Source of the DNA: an uncultured Bacilli bacterium
Lineage (GTDB): Bacteria; Bacillota_I; Bacilli_A; RF39; UBA660
Assembly: GCA_934102215.1 (NCBI GenBank)
Contig: CAKOSH010000005.1
Location: 47,512 to 111,511 of the forward strand
Direction of reading: 5' to 3'
DNA length: 64,000 nt
In this document: piece after piece, positions 8,209 to 17,562 of the stretch
Layout of the letters: each line of letters opens with the position of its first letter
Position numbering within the stretch: position 1 is the first letter of the stretch
Notes under the pieces: generated by a model
The model's input: the letters and a program-made list of their open reading frames with translations, nothing else
Databases searched by the model: none
What the model was told of the DNA's origin: nothing
Position numbers and translations under genes: made by a program

Positions 8209-8232
8209 CGAACTAGAAATAGTTCGTTTTTT
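8209..8232 (+). terminator. Terminator after the tRNA remnant
   Basis: Stem CGAACTA/TAGTTCG with a GAAA loop and six T. Confidence 0.75.
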
Positions 8233-8319
8233 CTTGTTTAAAAATTTATATTGACCGGAAAATGTCTGAAAAGTGTGAATTTTTAAATTATTTTTCTACG
8301 CAAGATCAACTTTCTTATA

Positions 8320-8366
8320 AGATAAAAAGAAGAACTTCTATTTGCGTATAGAATTTTCTTCTTTTA
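8320..8366 (-). terminator. Terminator overlapping the end of the membrane protein gene
   Basis: A long stem of about 16 bp (AAAAGAAGAA...TTCTAT with ATAGAA...TTTCTTCTTTT). The stop codon lies inside. It is roughly symmetrical, so it may act both ways. Confidence 0.6.
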
Positions 8367-9201
8367 TTTTTTTAAATTCATCATCTTTTATTTGTAAATC
8401 TTTAATAATTACATCTATACTAAATTGTTTATTATATTCAAAATTTAATATTTCATTTCTAATTACATTTGTATTACAGCCAAACATATAACAATCAGTT
8501 TTTGTCTTATAACTATCAATTATTTTAAAACTATATTCTGAATATTCACTTTTTAAATATGAATTTACTATACTTTTTTGCTTTAGTAATAACTTATTAT
8601 AACTATTTAAATTTAATTTATCAATAAAAATAATAAGTAATGAAGTCATTATACACATAGCAATATTTAATATAGATATTTTAATAATACTATAATTTTT
8701 ATTATTATAATTCAAATGGCTTTTTTTAATACTTTTAACAATAAATACTATAATATTTATTAAAAGTAACACTGACACATATAATAAACTTACTATAAAA
8801 TATAATACCAATAGTTCAAAATAATTTTCTCCATCTATATTGCTTGTTACTTTATCAGCCATCATATAAATTATATAAAGCATTAATAAATTATTTATAA
8901 TATTGAAAAGAATAATTTTCAATGGAATATATTTTTTCAATGCAATTATTCTAACAACATAATATATAATTAAAATTATAACAAAAAATGCAAATATTAA
9001 TAAAGGTATTTCTAAAGCTATTTTTATTTGATAATATTCAAAATTAAATAAGCATGTAAATATTAAAATAAAAGTTGGAATAATAAATAGTACATTTTCT
9101 TTATATTTTAAATCAAAATTATTTCTTTTTGCATTTTTATATAATAGATATATTATTAAAATTACAATTAATATAAGCAAAGAAATTAATATATATTTCA
9201 T
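8338..9201 (-). CDS. Hypothetical polytopic membrane protein
   Basis: 287 residues with about six or seven hydrophobic segments (residues 1-22, 33-50, 60-85, 95-118, 130-160, 170-195), then a C-terminal soluble tail of about 90 residues with two cysteines (DCYMFGCN). No family is recognised. It has GTAGG before the ATG and follows the repeat protein at 9208-10521 by six bases, so the pair is probably one operon acting at the membrane. Confidence 0.7.
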   Translation of the reverse strand: MKYILISLLILIVILIIYLLYKNAKRNNFDLKYKENVLFIIPTFILIFTCLFNFEYYQIKIALEIPLLIFAFFVIILIIYYVVRIIALKKYIPLKIILFNIINNLLMLYIIYMMADKVTSNIDGENYFELLVLYFIVSLLYVSVLLLINIIVFIVKSIKKSHLNYNNKNYSIIKISILNIAMCIMTSLLIIFIDKLNLNSYNKLLLKQKSIVNSYLKSEYSEYSFKIIDSYKTKTDCYMFGCNTNVIRNEILNFEYNKQFSIDVIIKDLQIKDDEFKKIKEENSIRK

Positions 9202-9207
9202 ATTTAC

Positions 9208-10521
9208 CTACTTTGTTACCAAATTCTTAGATTGCTTTAAAAACTTAATTCCGTTTGCTTCTAATTCTTCTATTGTTGTAATCTTATTATTTAATGCTTC
9301 TTTCAATAGATATTCTTTTCCATTAATAAGTAAATACATACTTGAACTCTTAATACATGTAAAGTAGTATTTATAAGCATTATCTTCATAGAAATATTCT
9401 ATTGCTGAAGCACAATTGCCACCATTAGACTTATCTATTAATTTAATACTATTATTATTGTTATTTAAATTACCATCATTTTTAATAATTAATTTCTTTT
9501 TATAATAATCTATACCTAATCCTTGCAAGCTTGACAATGTTATTATATTTTTATTAATCGCATCACTAATGGTATAATATTTATTTTGATATTTGATATT
9601 ATAGTCACCATTACTTGGTGTGTAGTAATAATATTCATATGTTGAATCTTTATAAATAGTTACAATTTTCTGAGAAGTATTATTGCTTTTAATGTAAACT
9701 AATTCTGGTTTATTTGATATATAATTATCAATATTATCATCTTTTTTAATATCAATTTTTGTATCATTTTCTTTTTCAGTAGTTACTTCATTTTCTTTTT
9801 TTATTTCTACTTTTTCTTTCTTATTGTCCTTAATTTCTTTTTCTATAACATTTAAACCTAATTCTTTTAATTTATTTATTGTTACTTTTCCACTTTCAAG
9901 GGCTTTACATAATGATATGTTCTCATTACCTATTTCTAATGTGTATATATGATCACTACAATCATAATAATATTCTATTTTCTTATATGTATATATTTTT
10001 TCTACTTTAGTACTACATTTATTATTTTCTTTTATTAATTTTATATCATTTGTAACTTTATTTTCTTTTTTATTTTCTTTTTTAAATTCTATTTTATTTT
10101 CAATATCTTTAATAGTTATTATTCCGTTTTCAAGTGCATCTTTTAGCATATATTCTTTGTCATTAATATTTACTATTATGTAATTACTTTTTAAACATGT
10201 GAAGTAATATCTATAGTTTTCATCTTCATAAAAATAGTCTATACCATCAATACATATATCTTTATTATTTTGAGTAAGAGTTATTAATTTGTTTTCAATT
10301 GGACAATTAAATTTACTTGATATTGATTCTACATATATTTTACCATTACAGTTATATGTTTTATAGAGAATACTATTACTCACTTTGACTCCATTATCAT
10401 TTGTTGTACTTATCACTATTAGTGGTTCTTTATTGAATAGTACACTTCTTGATAAATCCATGAGAAATATAAGCAATATTGTTCCTACTAGAATACATAA
10501 ATATTTAATTGTTTTTTTCAT
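9208..10521 (-). CDS. Membrane-anchored protein with four internal repeats, unknown function
   Basis: 437 residues: an N-terminal hydrophobic anchor (7-25), then four copies of a unit of about 50 residues. Each has a YxYYF/YxC-like strand, a short x-I-x-x-x-K-E-Y hairpin, and an AL-x-x-G-x-ITI-x-x-L-x-x-x-G-I helix. The copies lie at about 50-150, 170-230, 280-340 and 370-430, joined by Lys/Asn/Glu-rich linkers. Paired cysteines occur in the first, second and fourth copies. No family is recognised. It is probably displayed outside the cell. It is co-transcribed with the downstream membrane protein. Confidence 0.75.
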   Translation of the reverse strand: MKKTIKYLCILVGTILLIFLMDLSRSVLFNKEPLIVISTTNDNGVKVSNSILYKTYNCNGKIYVESISSKFNCPIENKLITLTQNNKDICIDGIDYFYEDENYRYYFTCLKSNYIIVNINDKEYMLKDALENGIITIKDIENKIEFKKENKKENKVTNDIKLIKENNKCSTKVEKIYTYKKIEYYYDCSDHIYTLEIGNENISLCKALESGKVTINKLKELGLNVIEKEIKDNKKEKVEIKKENEVTTEKENDTKIDIKKDDNIDNYISNKPELVYIKSNNTSQKIVTIYKDSTYEYYYYTPSNGDYNIKYQNKYYTISDAINKNIITLSSLQGLGIDYYKKKLIIKNDGNLNNNNNSIKLIDKSNGGNCASAIEYFYEDNAYKYYFTCIKSSSMYLLINGKEYLLKEALNNKITTIEELEANGIKFLKQSKNLVTK

Positions 10522-10635
10522 TCTTCTTCACCTACTTATATTTTACAACAAAATCTTTATTATTTCTAGTGAAATTTAGTGTAAAGTAAGTATAAAATAT
10601 TTTGTATTTATAGTATAATTATATTGGTGATTAAA

Positions 10636-11937
10636 TTGATATATTATTTTATAGGAATTAAAGGAAGCGGAATGAGTGCTCTTGCTCAAATAATGAGTGA
10701 CCTTGGTTATACTGTTATGGGAAGTGATAAACCTGATCATTTCTTTACTGAAGCAGGACTTATTAAAAAAGGTATTAAGTTTTTTGAATTTAATGCAGAC
10801 AATATAAAGAAAAATATGATTATAGTTCAGGGAAATGCTTTTACTGATGAACATCCTGAAGTTAAAAGAGCACATGAACTTGGCTTAAAGATATTTACTT
10901 ATCAAGAAATGATAGCTGAAATTACTAATGATACAAAACTTATTGCAGTATGTGGATGTCATGGTAAAACTACTACAACTACAATGTTAAGTAAAGTTTT
11001 AGAAAATGTAGGAGTTAACTATCTTATTGGAGATGGTACTGGATATGCTACTGTTGGTAATGAATACTTCGCTCTTGAAGCATGTGAATATAAAAGACAT
11101 TTTTTAGCATATAATCCATATTATGTAATAGTTACTAATATTGAATTAGATCATACTGATTATTATAAAGATTTAGATGATGTTATGGATGCATTTACTA
11201 CATTTGTAAATAAGGCTCGTAAAGGTGTTATAATGTGTGGAGATGATACTAACAATAGAAAAATCAAAACAAATAAAGAAGTAATTTATTATGGATTTAA
11301 TGATAATAATGATGTAATATGTAAAAATATAAAAACTGAAAATGATAAAACAATCGCAGACGTATACATCAAAGGTGAATATTATGATACTTACTCCTTT
11401 CCATTTGTAGGTGATCATTTACTTCTAAATGCCCTATCAGTTATAACAGTTTGTTATTTAGAAAATATAGATAAAACAGAAGTTAAAAATCAAGTATCTA
11501 AAATAGAACATGCTAAAAGAAGATTTATAGAAGAAAAAGTTAAATCAAATATATTAATAGATGACTATGCTCATCATCCAACTGAAGTAAAGGTTACATT
11601 ACTTGCAGCTCGTAAGAAATATCCAGATAGATATTTAGTTGCAATATTTAAAGCACATACTAAATCAAGGGTTAAATATTTTCATAAAGAATTTGCTGAT
11701 GCGCTTAGTATTGCAGATAAAGCATATGTTATGGATATTGGAGAAGATAGAAAAGAAACTGGATATGATGATGTAAGTGCATATGATATAATTAAAGACA
11801 TCAAAGATGGTGAACATTTAACACTTGATGAAGTAGATAAACTTACTAAGTATAAAAATGCTGTACTTGTATTCATGAGTAGTAAAGATATATATGTACT
11901 TGAAGATAAGTATAAAGAACTAGTTAATAAAGATTAG
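10636..11937 (+). CDS. murC: UDP-N-acetylmuramate--L-alanine ligase (MurC)
   Basis: ATP-dependent ligase that adds the first residue (L-Ala) of the peptidoglycan stem peptide. It has the N-terminal IGIKGSGMSALAQI motif, the ATP loop GCHGKTTTT, TNIELDHTDYY, DDYAHHPTEV and FKAHTKSR. Length of about 433 fits. The start is ambiguous: TTG at 10636 has GGTGA five bases upstream and gives the family N-terminus (MIYYFIG); TTG at 10624 is also possible. A TATAAT box lies about 15 bases before the start region, so the leader is short. It is divergent from the repeat-protein operon. Confidence 0.93.
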   Translation: MIYYFIGIKGSGMSALAQIMSDLGYTVMGSDKPDHFFTEAGLIKKGIKFFEFNADNIKKNMIIVQGNAFTDEHPEVKRAHELGLKIFTYQEMIAEITNDTKLIAVCGCHGKTTTTTMLSKVLENVGVNYLIGDGTGYATVGNEYFALEACEYKRHFLAYNPYYVIVTNIELDHTDYYKDLDDVMDAFTTFVNKARKGVIMCGDDTNNRKIKTNKEVIYYGFNDNNDVICKNIKTENDKTIADVYIKGEYYDTYSFPFVGDHLLLNALSVITVCYLENIDKTEVKNQVSKIEHAKRRFIEEKVKSNILIDDYAHHPTEVKVTLLAARKKYPDRYLVAIFKAHTKSRVKYFHKEFADALSIADKAYVMDIGEDRKETGYDDVSAYDIIKDIKDGEHLTLDEVDKLTKYKNAVLVFMSSKDIYVLEDKYKELVNKD

Positions 11938-11990
11938 TTCTTTTTATTTAGAGTAATTTTGATATAATATAATTGAGGTATAAAGATATT

Positions 11991-13313
11991 ATGAATGAAT
12001 ATGTAAGAGAATTTAACAAAATATTTAATTATTTAAAAGATGCTATGAAAGATTATAATGATAAAGTATTATCAAATAATAATGTAAATCCATTTAGTAG
12101 TGAATCTTATGATAGAATTATTACTAAACTTTCAAATATAAAGAGTGATCAAGAATACTTAGAAATAATAGATAGTTTCATGACTAGTTTACATGAAGGA
12201 CATGCGTATTTATCTTCTAAAAGTGATGAACTTGATAAAATAATTCCATTATGTATTCAATATAAAGATGGTAAATACTATGTAATTAAAGCAGTAAATC
12301 AGGAATTAGAAAATAAAGAAGTCACTATGATTGATGGCATCAAAATAGACAAATATATTTTGAATTTTAAAGGAAGTTACTCTTTTGAAAATGGAAAAAT
12401 GTTTATTAAGAATTTAATAATACCTAGTGAAAGTGCTAAAACTATTTCCTTTGGTGATGAAGAAATTACTATTGAACCTATGAGTTCTCAAGACTTTAAT
12501 CATGAAATTATTAAAAGAGATAATCCTTATTTTAATAACATTGTCTTTAATATTATAGATGGCATTCCATATTTAAGGATAAATAGTTTTAGTCATGAAA
12601 TGCTTACTTCTAAAGAAAAGTATAATTTTTTAGGTAGTGAAATAATTGGTCCAACTGAATATTTAAATGTAATTGCTGACTATCTAAATAGTAATAATAT
12701 TAGTGATTTAATAATTGATATACGTGGTAATAAAGGTGGTAGTGATGAATGGTTTAGTCTATTAAGTATGTTTTCTGATAAAGAATATATACTTAATTAT
12801 AGTGTAGATTCTACTATAGGTAAGCAATCTTATGGTGAAACAAATGAAATAATTAATGGACTTGGTGAAGATATTAATGTTTCTTTAAAAAGACTTCAAG
12901 ATGGTACTAGTAGTTTAGATTGCTCTGTTTTTATTGGAAATAGTAATTCTACTATTAAAAATAGATATTTACTTATAAATAGTGATAATTATTCTGCTTG
13001 CGATACATTATCAAAATTTTCTAATAAAACAGGATTTGCTACTACTATTGGTAGTCATACATCCGGTGATGGCTTTGGAGTAACGCCCTATTCTTTTACT
13101 ACTGACATATTAAGAAGAAATGATACTAAAATAGTTATCCCATCTACATTTTATAATTTAGAAGAGTTTCAAACAGAGCCCTCAATTAAAACTAAAGAAG
13201 ATTTACTTATGCCATATGAATATGGCACTTATAAAGATAATGAATTAAAACAAGCAATAGAAATAGTTAAATCAAGAAAATTAGAACAAGAAAATAACAT
13301 TTCATTACAATAA
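11991..13313 (+). CDS. S41 family (C-terminal processing/tricorn-like) serine peptidase
   Basis: 440 residues with no signal peptide, so cytoplasmic or non-classically exported. The C-terminal half holds the S41 core: DLIIDIRGNKGGS (about residue 245), then INSDNYSACDTL, where Ser precedes Ala-Cys as in the SxxA catalytic motif, and GSHTSGDGFG. An N-terminal helical cap and a small sheet domain precede it. The start has GAGGT upstream of the ATG at 11991. It follows murC by 53 bases and may be co-transcribed. The substrate is unknown. Confidence 0.8.
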   Translation: MNEYVREFNKIFNYLKDAMKDYNDKVLSNNNVNPFSSESYDRIITKLSNIKSDQEYLEIIDSFMTSLHEGHAYLSSKSDELDKIIPLCIQYKDGKYYVIKAVNQELENKEVTMIDGIKIDKYILNFKGSYSFENGKMFIKNLIIPSESAKTISFGDEEITIEPMSSQDFNHEIIKRDNPYFNNIVFNIIDGIPYLRINSFSHEMLTSKEKYNFLGSEIIGPTEYLNVIADYLNSNNISDLIIDIRGNKGGSDEWFSLLSMFSDKEYILNYSVDSTIGKQSYGETNEIINGLGEDINVSLKRLQDGTSSLDCSVFIGNSNSTIKNRYLLINSDNYSACDTLSKFSNKTGFATTIGSHTSGDGFGVTPYSFTTDILRRNDTKIVIPSTFYNLEEFQTEPSIKTKEDLLMPYEYGTYKDNELKQAIEIVKSRKLEQENNISLQ

Positions 13314-13314
13314 A

Positions 13315-13342
13315 AAAGAAGGACTACTCTCTTCCTTCTAAT
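13315..13342. terminator. Bidirectional terminator between convergent genes
   Basis: Stem AGAAGGA/TCCTTCT with an A-run on one side and T-rich flank on the other, between the S41 peptidase gene and the convergent gene ending at 13324. Confidence 0.65.
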
Positions 13343-13749
13343 CTACATAATAAGTCAATTTTAAACATTTCTTTTTGAGCATTTGCTTTAGAAATCATAA
13401 TTCCTTTATAAGCAGTTAATTCAGATTTATGACCATCTAATAATATATCTTTTGGTTCTAAATTATTTAACATAACAATATTATTTTGTTTATATACAGT
13501 ATAGTTTAATTTAACTTCTCCATATACTTTTACAAATAATGAATCAGTTGGTAATTTTAAATCATATGTTTCAGTTTGTTCATGTTTATTAATTGAAACT
13601 AATTCTCCTACAAATTCACCACTTCTTAATTTTGGATAAAAATCAAACATTAACTTTTTATAAGCAACCATGTTATATTTTTTTAAACTTCTTTCTAATT
13701 TCTTAAAATTATTTTCATCTAAATAATCTAAAATATATCTACCCTTCAT
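13324..13749 (-). CDS. Hypothetical soluble protein
   Basis: 141 residues, mixed alpha/beta by eye: an N-terminal helical part (YLDENNFKKLERSLKKY), then a strand-rich part with GEFVGELVSI and VKVYGEVKLNY. No signal or membrane segment. No family is recognised. The ATG at 13749 is seven bases after GGGGG; the ATG two codons earlier is too close to it. It has a near-perfect vegetative promoter, so it is probably well expressed. Confidence 0.7.
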   Translation of the reverse strand: MKGRYILDYLDENNFKKLERSLKKYNMVAYKKLMFDFYPKLRSGEFVGELVSINKHEQTETYDLKLPTDSLFVKVYGEVKLNYTVYKQNNIVMLNNLEPKDILLDGHKSELTAYKGIMISKANAQKEMFKIDLLCRLEGRE

Positions 13750-13781
13750 AACCATTACCCCCTTAATGATTTAGTAAGTAG

Positions 13782-13810
13782 ATTATACCATAAAAGTGTC
13801 AATTTGTCAA
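13782..13810 (-). promoter_or_regulatory. Strong vegetative promoter for the gene at 13324-13749
   Basis: TTGACA, 17-base spacer, TATAAT: a full match to the primary sigma consensus. The spacer and leader (ending ATCATTAAGGGGG) are almost the same as those of the promoter at 18493-18521. Confidence 0.85.
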
Positions 13811-13862
13811 ATTTTATTTGAATTTTCTCTTGATTTTTTATTTAAAATTTGATATAGAGTTA

Positions 13863-14786
13863 CTATTTTCTTAATTTATATACTAAAATTTCATCATTAT
13901 TAGGACTTATTCCAACAAATTCAAAACTAGGATCATATAAACATAATCTTCTAAGTAATTCAAATAGTTTATCAGTTTTAAGTCTTTCTATTGTATCTTC
14001 TTTACCAACAATATGTTTAAACCACTCTTTATCAAGCTCATATTCATGTCTTTTACTAACACTATCTTCATCATCACTACTATATATTTTTCTAACTTTT
14101 TCTGTAGGCCATTTTGCTTTAAAATTTGATTTTTCATTATTACTTAATATCTTATGATAACCATAACTTAATGTTTGATTCTTAGGTACTTTAATAGTAG
14201 TAATTCCTTCTTTCTTTAATATTTCTAAAAATAATATAAGAGAATACAATTGATTAGGATGCACTTTAGGATTATCAATACCTTTATTTAATTTATATAG
14301 TTTTCTTTCTATTCTTTTATTTGTTATATTAAATAGATTATTTTGAACACCATATATATAGCATACTTTAATACCATTTTCACTTCTTATATCATAAAGT
14401 ATTCTTGATATAGTATGACTTTCACCATTACTTTCTAATCTAAAATTCATACTTCTAGTAGTTTCATCCCATGACTCATTAATATTACATTCAGCATAAG
14501 AATCAATTCCTTCATAAGAACTTATATATGTTTCCGTCCTATATTTATCAAGTGTTCTGTCTTTATAAAAATCTAATTCTTTTCTTAAAAATGATATAAC
14601 ATCATTAAAGTCATTATCATCCATTCTAAGCCATATTCTAGTTAATAATGACATTGTAGTACTTCTAGTCATCAAAGTATAATCATACTCTCTAAATAGC
14701 TTTAAATGCTCATTTACAATAGAAGTTAGATAATCAAAGAAAGATACTCCATCATCAATAATAATAGTATTAGAATTTGGATTCAT
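13863..14786 (-). CDS. Hypothetical protein, probably the larger part of an amber-interrupted gene
   Basis: 307 residues from the first ATG after an in-frame TAG. No membrane segment and no recognised family. It is rich in charged and polar residues, with repeated helix-like stretches (LRMDDNDFNDVISFLRKE, LYSLILFLEILKKEG) and a C-terminal part ending FVGISPNNDEILVYKLRK. The ATG lacks a good ribosome binding site. The same frame extends upstream through TAG (14838-14840) to another ATG at 14999, suggesting that the intact gene was 379 codons long. See the entry at 14838-14999. Confidence 0.6.
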   Translation of the reverse strand: MNPNSNTIIIDDGVSFFDYLTSIVNEHLKLFREYDYTLMTRSTTMSLLTRIWLRMDDNDFNDVISFLRKELDFYKDRTLDKYRTETYISSYEGIDSYAECNINESWDETTRSMNFRLESNGESHTISRILYDIRSENGIKVCYIYGVQNNLFNITNKRIERKLYKLNKGIDNPKVHPNQLYSLILFLEILKKEGITTIKVPKNQTLSYGYHKILSNNEKSNFKAKWPTEKVRKIYSSDDEDSVSKRHEYELDKEWFKHIVGKEDTIERLKTDKLFELLRRLCLYDPSFEFVGISPNNDEILVYKLRK

Positions 14787-14837
14787 ATTGTTTACTTCTT
14801 TAGTAATTTCTAAATCTTTAGAAGTGATATCTTCAGT

Positions 14838-14999
14838 CTATGCATCTTTCTTTCTAAATGGATGCTTCATTACATAATTAAATAATTCTATACTATTATT
14901 ATCAAATATAAAATTAATATTAGGTATCTCTTTTTCACTCTTAATACTAGGTAATGTTCTTAATATAAATAATTCTATAAGTTCTTTAAAATCAATCAT
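14838..14999 (-). pseudogene. N-terminal 53 codons separated by an in-frame TAG
   Basis: From ATG 14999 the frame encodes 53 residues (start MIDFKELIELFILRTLPSIK), then TAG, then 17 codons (TEDITSKDLEITKEVNN) that lead in frame into the 307-residue protein. The composition on both sides is normal coding sequence, so a nonsense mutation or an assembly error is likely. Readthrough cannot be excluded. Confidence 0.55.
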
Positions 15000-15026
15000 A
15001 ATATCACAAGTCAATATACTAACACA

Positions 15027-15049
15027 ATAAAAGAAGTATTACTACTTCT
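15027..15049 (-). terminator. Terminator after the small acidic-tail protein
   Basis: Stem AGAAGTA/TACTTCT followed by TTTT on the minus strand. It is almost identical to the thrS terminator at 15318-15340. Confidence 0.7.
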
Positions 15050-15078
15050 AATTAATATTTTAATGATATTTTTATTAT

Positions 15079-15270
15079 TTAGTCATCATCTTCATAATGG
15101 TAATCATCATCTTCTAGATCTTCTTCTTCAAAACTAGATGAATCATATATTCCTTTTTTGATATAATCATCTTTTAAATTACTTTTAGTTTTATTATCTT
15201 TAAATACATCACTACCATTTAACCATAATTTAAATAGTATCCATAATATAATAATTGCTAGTAAAATCAT
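15079..15270 (-). CDS. Small membrane protein with acidic tail
   Basis: 63 residues: a hydrophobic helix at 2-17 (ILLAIIILWILFKLWL), a basic/polar middle, and a strongly acidic C-terminus (EEEDLEDDDYHYEDDD). AAGGAGAT precedes the ATG. The function is unknown. It is between two terminators, so it is probably its own unit. Confidence 0.65.
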   Translation of the reverse strand: MILLAIIILWILFKLWLNGSDVFKDNKTKSNLKDDYIKKGIYDSSSFEEEDLEDDDYHYEDDD

Positions 15271-15317
15271 ATTTATCTCCTTATGCCTATTATATCATAA
15301 TTTAAAAATTAGTCACA

Positions 15318-15340
15318 ATAAAAGAAGTATTTCTACTTCT
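15318..15340 (-). terminator. thrS terminator
   Basis: Stem AGAAGTA/TACTTCT then TTTT. The thrS stop codon lies inside the stem. Confidence 0.75.
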
Positions 15341-17087
15341 TATTATTAATTTCTTCATGAATCTTATTTATAAATTCTTCTATACTTAATGTATTTGTTT
15401 CTTTTTCACCACGTAAACGATAACTTATTGTATTATTATCTCTTTCTTTATCACCTAATATAAGTGTATATGGTACTTTAGATAAAACACTTTCTCTCAT
15501 CTTATAATTTAGTTTTTCATCTCTATCATCTAATTCAACTCTAAAATCTTCTTTATCTAATAATTCTTTTATTTTAGAAGAATATTCTAAATGATATTCC
15601 ATATTTACTGGTATTATATTTATTTGTTTTGGTGATAACCATAATGGTAATGCACCTTTAGTTTCTTCTAAGATATACGCCATAAATCTATCAAGTGATC
15701 CTAAAATTGCTCTATGAAGAACTACTGGTGTTTTCTTTTCTCCATCTTTATCAACATATTTTAGATTAAATTTTTCAGGTAAACAGAAATCAAGTTGACA
15801 AGTTGATAAAGTATATTCGTTTCCTACTGCTGGCTTAACATTAACATCTAATTTAGGTCCATAGAATGCTGCTTCACCTATCTCTTCAGTATATTCAATA
15901 CCAAGTTCATTTAATACTTCCCTTAGTTCATTTTCAGCTTTATTCCACATTTCATCATCTGGATGATATTTTTCTTTATCCTCAGGATCTCTTAGTGATA
16001 AAACACATCTATAATCAGTAATATTGAAATCTTTATAAGTATCAAATATTAAATCAACAACATTTTTAAATTCTGATTTGATTTGTTCTTTTGTTACAAA
16101 TAAGTGAGCATCATTTTGGCAGAAATGTCTTCCACGTTCAATGCCTTTTAAAGCACCACTTGCTTCATATCTAAAATCATGTGCTACTTCACCTATTCTA
16201 ATAGGTAAATCTTTATATGAATGCAATTTATTAGCATAAATCATCATATGATGTGGACAGTTCATAGGTCTTAATACAAAGCTTTCTCCATCAACTTCCA
16301 TCGCAGGGAACATATTTTCTTTATAATGATCCCAGTGTCCTGATGTCTTATATAATTCTACATTACCAACACATGGTGTTAGAACGTGTTGGTATCCTAG
16401 TTTTCTTTCTTTATTCTTAATGTAATTTTCTAGTTCTTGCCATACAATATATCCATTTGGTAAAAACATTGGAAGTCCACGACCAACTAAATCATCTGTC
16501 ATAAATATTTCCATTTCCTTACCTATTTTTCTATGATCTCTATTCTTACAATCTTCAAGATATGCAAGATAATTATTTAAATCTTCTTCATTATTAAAAC
16601 ATATTCCATATACTCTTTGAAGCATCTTATTTTTAGAATCCGCTTTCCAATAAGCACCACTTACTTTTAATAATTTAAAGTATTTAATTAGTTTAGTACT
16701 TTCTACATGTGGACCTCTACATAGATCAATAAAGTCTCCTTGTTCGTAACAAGATATAACTGTATCATTTTCATCCATTCTACTAATTAAATCTATTTTA
16801 TATGGATCATCCTTAAACATCTCTAAAGCTTCTTCTTTATTTATTTCTTTTCTCTTAATAAGTTTATTATCTTTAGAAATCTTTTTCATTTCCTTTTCTA
16901 TTTTTACTAAATCATCATCAGTAAGTGATATATCTCCTAAGTCAATATCATAATAAAATCCATCTTCAATTACTGGACCTACCCAGAATTTAGCCTCTGG
17001 ATATAAATGTTTTACAGCATGTGCTAAAAGATGAGCACAACTGTGATTTAAAGTATTTAATTCTTTACTTTCTTTAATATTTATCAT
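15333..17087 (-). CDS. thrS: Threonine--tRNA ligase (lacks N-terminal TGS domain)
   Basis: Class II synthetase charging tRNA-Thr. The editing domain begins near residue 10, with HSCAHLLAHA (zinc-like HxxxH) and later CRGPHVES. The catalytic core has HWDHYKENMF, RPMNCPHHM (zinc Cys/His), RYEASGALKG and GxxRGRHF-type motifs, and the anticodon-binding domain is at the C-terminus (about 475-584). At 584 residues it lacks the first TGS domain of the usual 640-residue enzyme. Its start overlaps the stop of the upstream gene by one base (TAATG-type), and both lie behind a threonine T-box. Confidence 0.95.
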   Translation of the reverse strand: MINIKESKELNTLNHSCAHLLAHAVKHLYPEAKFWVGPVIEDGFYYDIDLGDISLTDDDLVKIEKEMKKISKDNKLIKRKEINKEEALEMFKDDPYKIDLISRMDENDTVISCYEQGDFIDLCRGPHVESTKLIKYFKLLKVSGAYWKADSKNKMLQRVYGICFNNEEDLNNYLAYLEDCKNRDHRKIGKEMEIFMTDDLVGRGLPMFLPNGYIVWQELENYIKNKERKLGYQHVLTPCVGNVELYKTSGHWDHYKENMFPAMEVDGESFVLRPMNCPHHMMIYANKLHSYKDLPIRIGEVAHDFRYEASGALKGIERGRHFCQNDAHLFVTKEQIKSEFKNVVDLIFDTYKDFNITDYRCVLSLRDPEDKEKYHPDDEMWNKAENELREVLNELGIEYTEEIGEAAFYGPKLDVNVKPAVGNEYTLSTCQLDFCLPEKFNLKYVDKDGEKKTPVVLHRAILGSLDRFMAYILEETKGALPLWLSPKQINIIPVNMEYHLEYSSKIKELLDKEDFRVELDDRDEKLNYKMRESVLSKVPYTLILGDKERDNNTISYRLRGEKETNTLSIEEFINKIHEEINNKK

Positions 17088-17548
17088 TATTCTTCCTCCA
17101 ATTCTACTTTCTTTACTCTTTTATATTTCTTTTTTAATAATTCTCCTCTATTTTCAAGTTCATTTCTTGCACTTCTACTAACTTTGTATGTATTAAATCT
17201 TAAATTTAATAAACTTTTAAGTTCATATACTCTCATTTTGGTATAATCTGTTTCTCTTTTACCAGTTCGTTTTTCTTCTGCAAATTTTGGCATCATAGTT
17301 ATATCTATTTCTATTTTTCTTACTTCAGGAACTATATATGGTATTACTTTTTTACCATCATTAACCATAAGTATACGTCCCATCATTACTTCTTCAGGAT
17401 GTTTTTCTACATATTCAAATGATGATCTTTTAAGCATTGGAAACAACATCTTAACATCAGCGTGGGTGACTTTTGTCAGTGCCATTCCATCTACCATAAG
17501 AAATCTTGATAAAAATTTTGATAATGTTACACTTTTATATTCTTTCAT
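17087..17548 (-). CDS. Hypothetical protein, first gene of the T-box-thrS operon
   Basis: 153 residues, basic, with no membrane segment. Its N-terminal half includes VDGMALTKVTHADVKML and its C-terminal half (YTKMRVYELKSLL..., RSARNELENRGELLKK) looks like a small helical SAP-like or nucleic-acid-binding fold; this is only an impression. It has GGAGGG before the ATG and is coupled to thrS. Being under threonine T-box control, it should rise when uncharged tRNA-Thr builds up. No family is recognised. Confidence 0.7.
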   Translation of the reverse strand: MKEYKSVTLSKFLSRFLMVDGMALTKVTHADVKMLFPMLKRSSFEYVEKHPEEVMMGRILMVNDGKKVIPYIVPEVRKIEIDITMMPKFAEEKRTGKRETDYTKMRVYELKSLLNLRFNTYKVSRSARNELENRGELLKKKYKRVKKVELEEE

Positions 17549-17562
17549 AAACCCTCCAGAAG

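Noticed and set aside
6976..14840. Two in-frame TAG codons (6976 and 14838) as a sign of amber recoding
   Set aside because: TAG ends many normal genes here (for example murC and the deacetylase), so two cases do not support recoding.
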